Shown: positions 61,535-64,000 of the stretch, one piece after another
Layout of the letters: the number at the start of each line of letters is the position of its first letter
Position numbering within the stretch: position 1 is the first letter of the stretch
Assembly (NCBI GenBank): GCA_016617855.1
Contig: JAECUM010001829.1
Span: forward strand, 1-64,000
DNA: 64,000 nucleotides
Source: Megalonaias nervosa
Taxonomy: Eukaryota; Mollusca; Bivalvia; Unionida; Unionidae
Direction of reading: 5' to 3'
Position numbers and translations under genes: made by a program
Notes under the pieces: model-generated
Told to the model about the DNA's origin: nothing
The model's input: the letters and a program-made list of their open reading frames with translations, nothing else
The model's database searches: none

Positions 61535-61695
61535 GTATTTTTTGGATTTGGTGTCAAATCCCTTTCAAGGGAGATCACTCTAACTGCCACTGTGGGGGGC
61601 AGATAACTTTCAGCTTCTTAGCCTGGGAGGGCTGGATATGAGGTGGTAGTAGTCCTCCTATGGTATTATGATCAGATAATGTATTTGAAGAAGAA
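61535..61695 (+). repeat. DIRS-associated terminal unit, partial
   Basis: TTTGGTGTCAAATCCCTTTC, GGGAGATCACTCTAACTGCC, GGGCAGATAACTTTCAGC, GGTGGTAGTAGTCCTCCTAT, GGTATTATGATCAGATAATG and TTTGAAGAAGAAA line up in order with the unit at 52123-52430 (inverted) and 9189-9505. The left inverted end is lost or too diverged to see. Confidence 0.7.
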
Positions 61696-61699
61696 AATA

Positions 61700-62128
61700 G
61701 TGAATATACACTTACAGCTATTGTATGATGAAATATTGTGTGAAGTAATAAGATAAGCAAATTCTCTTTTGATGTCTTTGTGTTTTATATGCCGAATAAA
61801 CAAGCTACCACATGGATAATTCACATACATAACAAATAACAAAACTTTTGTCAACATACATGTTTATTACAGTTCATCACAGTTGTAGTTTTTCAACCAA
61901 CAAATGCAGCATATGGCAATATGGAAAAAACACCTATTCAAAGCATGCAAACAAGAATAAATATTTAAGATAAGTTAACAAGGTGGCGGGACAGGTACTT
62001 GAAGATAAATTGGACATGTATGAGGTAAAACTGATTTTGACATATTTCATACTTCAAATTTGCCGTCAAAAGTAAAATATTATTATAAGGTATATGTCAC
62101 CTTTATTTTCATAGTTTGACTAGCACCA
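61700..62128. other. AT-rich sequence, possible end of a - strand transcript
   Basis: AATAAA on the - strand lies near 61861-61868 (GTAATAAACATG). It could be a polyadenylation signal for a gene beyond the right edge, but nothing coding supports it. Confidence 0.2.
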
Positions 62129-62310
62129 CAAGTCTCCAACACTTAACGTTCTATAGGATATCTGATTACGGAAAGAACAAGTCTCCAACACTTAACGTTC
62201 TATAGGATATCTGATTACGGAAAGAACAAATAGGATATCTGATTACAGAAAGAACAAGTCTCCAACACTTAAGATTCTATAGGACACTGATTACAGAAAG
62301 AACAAGTCAG
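62129..62310. repeat. Tandem repeat, 49-base unit
   Basis: CAAGTCTCCAACACTTAACG then TTCTATAGGATATCTGATTA and CGGAAAGAA, two perfect copies, then a partial and a diverged copy. Confidence 0.95.
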
Positions 62311-62791
62311 AAGTTTCACAATTGAGCAATTAATTCATGACCGTGTCAGACAGATGAACCTTTTAAAATTTCACTCCATATATTGCATTGGTGAAACATT
62401 TAATACACATTACATGTACTAACATAGTTACAAATGTCTCTGATACATGAAAACAATTATCTTAAATTTGATGTCCCCAACATACTGACATTAATAATGT
62501 TATGAAAATTTAATGATGCAGAAATATCATGATTTACAGCAGACCAGATTTAAAGGTGATGACCATCCTTACAGAAAGTTATTAAACTTTTTATGCTTCA
62601 AATTTTGTCCTTCAATTTTACATTGGTTGAAAGTCTGTTTAATATTTTCCAAACAATTTTAAAAATGTCAGAAGCATAAGTAAGTCCACATCTCATGACT
62701 GCCATTTCTGTCACAGATTAGACTGTTTCAATGATCCTTCAGGTTTGTACAATCATCAATGTTCTTGAAAGCCTATAAAACCAATGACATA

Positions 62792-62867
62792 TGAATTTCT
62801 TTAACAGATCTGTATGATACCATTTCAGACTTGAATTTCTTTAACAGATCTGTATGATACCATTTCA
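62792..62867. repeat. 36-base direct repeat, period 40
   Basis: TGAATTTCTTTAACAGATCT then GTATGATACCATTTCA occurs twice without a difference. Confidence 0.96.
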
Positions 62868-64000
62868 AACTTACAGTGTATGTTTCTGTATAAGGGGGCG
62901 CTCACCAATTATGTACTTTTGAGAGAGTGACATATGTAATGTGAAGTTGTTTGCATTTAAAACATGCACAGTGGAGAGAACGTTGGCATACCTCTATGCT
63001 ACTCTGATGTAATGTGGCTGACATTTCTTTGGATATTGTACTTGTGGAAACTGTACATGATCTAAGCACACTGCTAACTAAAATGACTGCTCCCTTGTGC
63101 TAAAAAAAATCAGCCTGAATTAGTCTATAAAGTACACTATCCTTAGCACCTATTAAAATAGGGAAAATGAATTTTACCAGACTAGACAATACCAGCTTCT
63201 GAAAGTGCAATGAATGAATTACCAAATATATAAAATGTTAAAAAAGTTATTGGCTCTTTTCTTACAATATACCTCTGAAGTTCAGGAAGTTAAAATGACC
63301 AAGCGGAGCTAGCACTTTTTTGAAAGGTGCATATCTGGAGTAAGGCCAAGCTGTATACTCTGTAACCCATAATACACCCATCAATTATACACCAAAATAA
63401 AGGGAATTAAAAGTTCTTTGAACAATACCTAAGATATACAAGGTCTTTTTAACATAGCCAGTATAACCAGTGAGGAAACTTGGGGAAATTCTTTTTCTTT
63501 AAAATTTCTAACCCTATGCAAAATACGAAACTGTACAGCATCACCTAATGTATGATACTTTCACAATGAAACAAATTTCTGAAGCATCTAGTTATTAACA
63601 AATTAAAAGCAAAGAAATTATTTAACAAAATGTGTAGTAATATGGTTCACCAATATGAACTCATACTGCATAATATCAAGTCAAATACTCATAATCCTAT
63701 ATCATCAATCTCATTAAAACTGCTAAAAAAGAAGAGCTTTAATTTCATATGATATTTATATATGCATAAATTTGTAGTCTCACATATGAATTTGTCTCAT
63801 TATTACTAAAGCAAAATAAAAAGGACATATGGTTAGTTAGTTAAATGCTTGTCTATCAAAATTCACATAAGTCCAAACACACCTACATGTAGTCACACAA
63901 AAAATATAGTCATGGCAAAATATGAATTGATTTAAAATAGCTTGCTACTTGGGATGACTTGATGCAATTTTTATAACACTCAACTGTACAAAATGCCCTT
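62868..64000. other. AT-rich end of window, no recognised element
   Basis: No convincing open frame, array or SINE. It could be intergenic or a long 3' UTR of a - strand gene. Confidence 0.4.

Overview
The window is animal nuclear DNA. It is AT-rich, has long introns, and is full of minisatellites, SINEs and decayed transposons. The one host gene I can assemble is an ortholog of zinc transporter ZnT7 (SLC30A7) on the + strand. The SINE types, the DIRS, Ty3/Gypsy and L2/CR1-type relics and the low GC suggest a lophotrochozoan, most likely a mollusc and perhaps a bivalve. This assignment is inferred; nothing in the window names the species.

SLC30A7 runs from an ATG at 511 to a TAA at 35565-35567 in 11 coding exons. 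All have GT-AG borders and matching phases: 511-587, 4529-4630, 6684-6797, 10794-10881, 15480-15600, 18748-18783, 25429-25680, 27732-27867, 31153-31243, 33983-34132 and 35520-35567. They total 1215 nt, a 404-residue protein (human ZnT7 has 376). Both zinc-site HxxxD motifs are present. The histidine-rich loop is enlarged by a 24-base coding repeat and is largely encoded by two exons that are each a multiple of three bases.

Intron layout: intron 1 has a three-copy repeat and a TIR element with a palindromic core. Intron 3 has a truncated SINE and a DIRS-type retrotransposon relic with its 3' terminal unit. Intron 4 has a minisatellite and a complete-ended hAT-like element of 2.9 kb. Introns 5 and 6 have minisatellites; intron 6 also has an array interrupted by a 2.3 kb DNA transposon and a tRNA-SINE. 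Introns 7 to 10 have more minisatellites, SINEs and an L2/CR1-like LINE tail.

Downstream (35.6-64 kb) I find no further host gene. There is a probable 3' UTR, degenerate tandem repeats (36-41 kb), a SINE-rich stretch (41.9-51.6 kb), a DIRS relic on the - strand (52.1-54.5 kb), two damaged Ty3/Gypsy copies on the - strand (55.5-60.5 kb), and AT-rich sequence to the end.

I found no new gene system. The observations most worth checking are a ~310-base inverted-ended unit that follows two DIRS relics and also occurs alone, a hAT-like element with a TTF-type finger and a possible intron, and two CAG...CTG elements flanked by 6-base target duplications.
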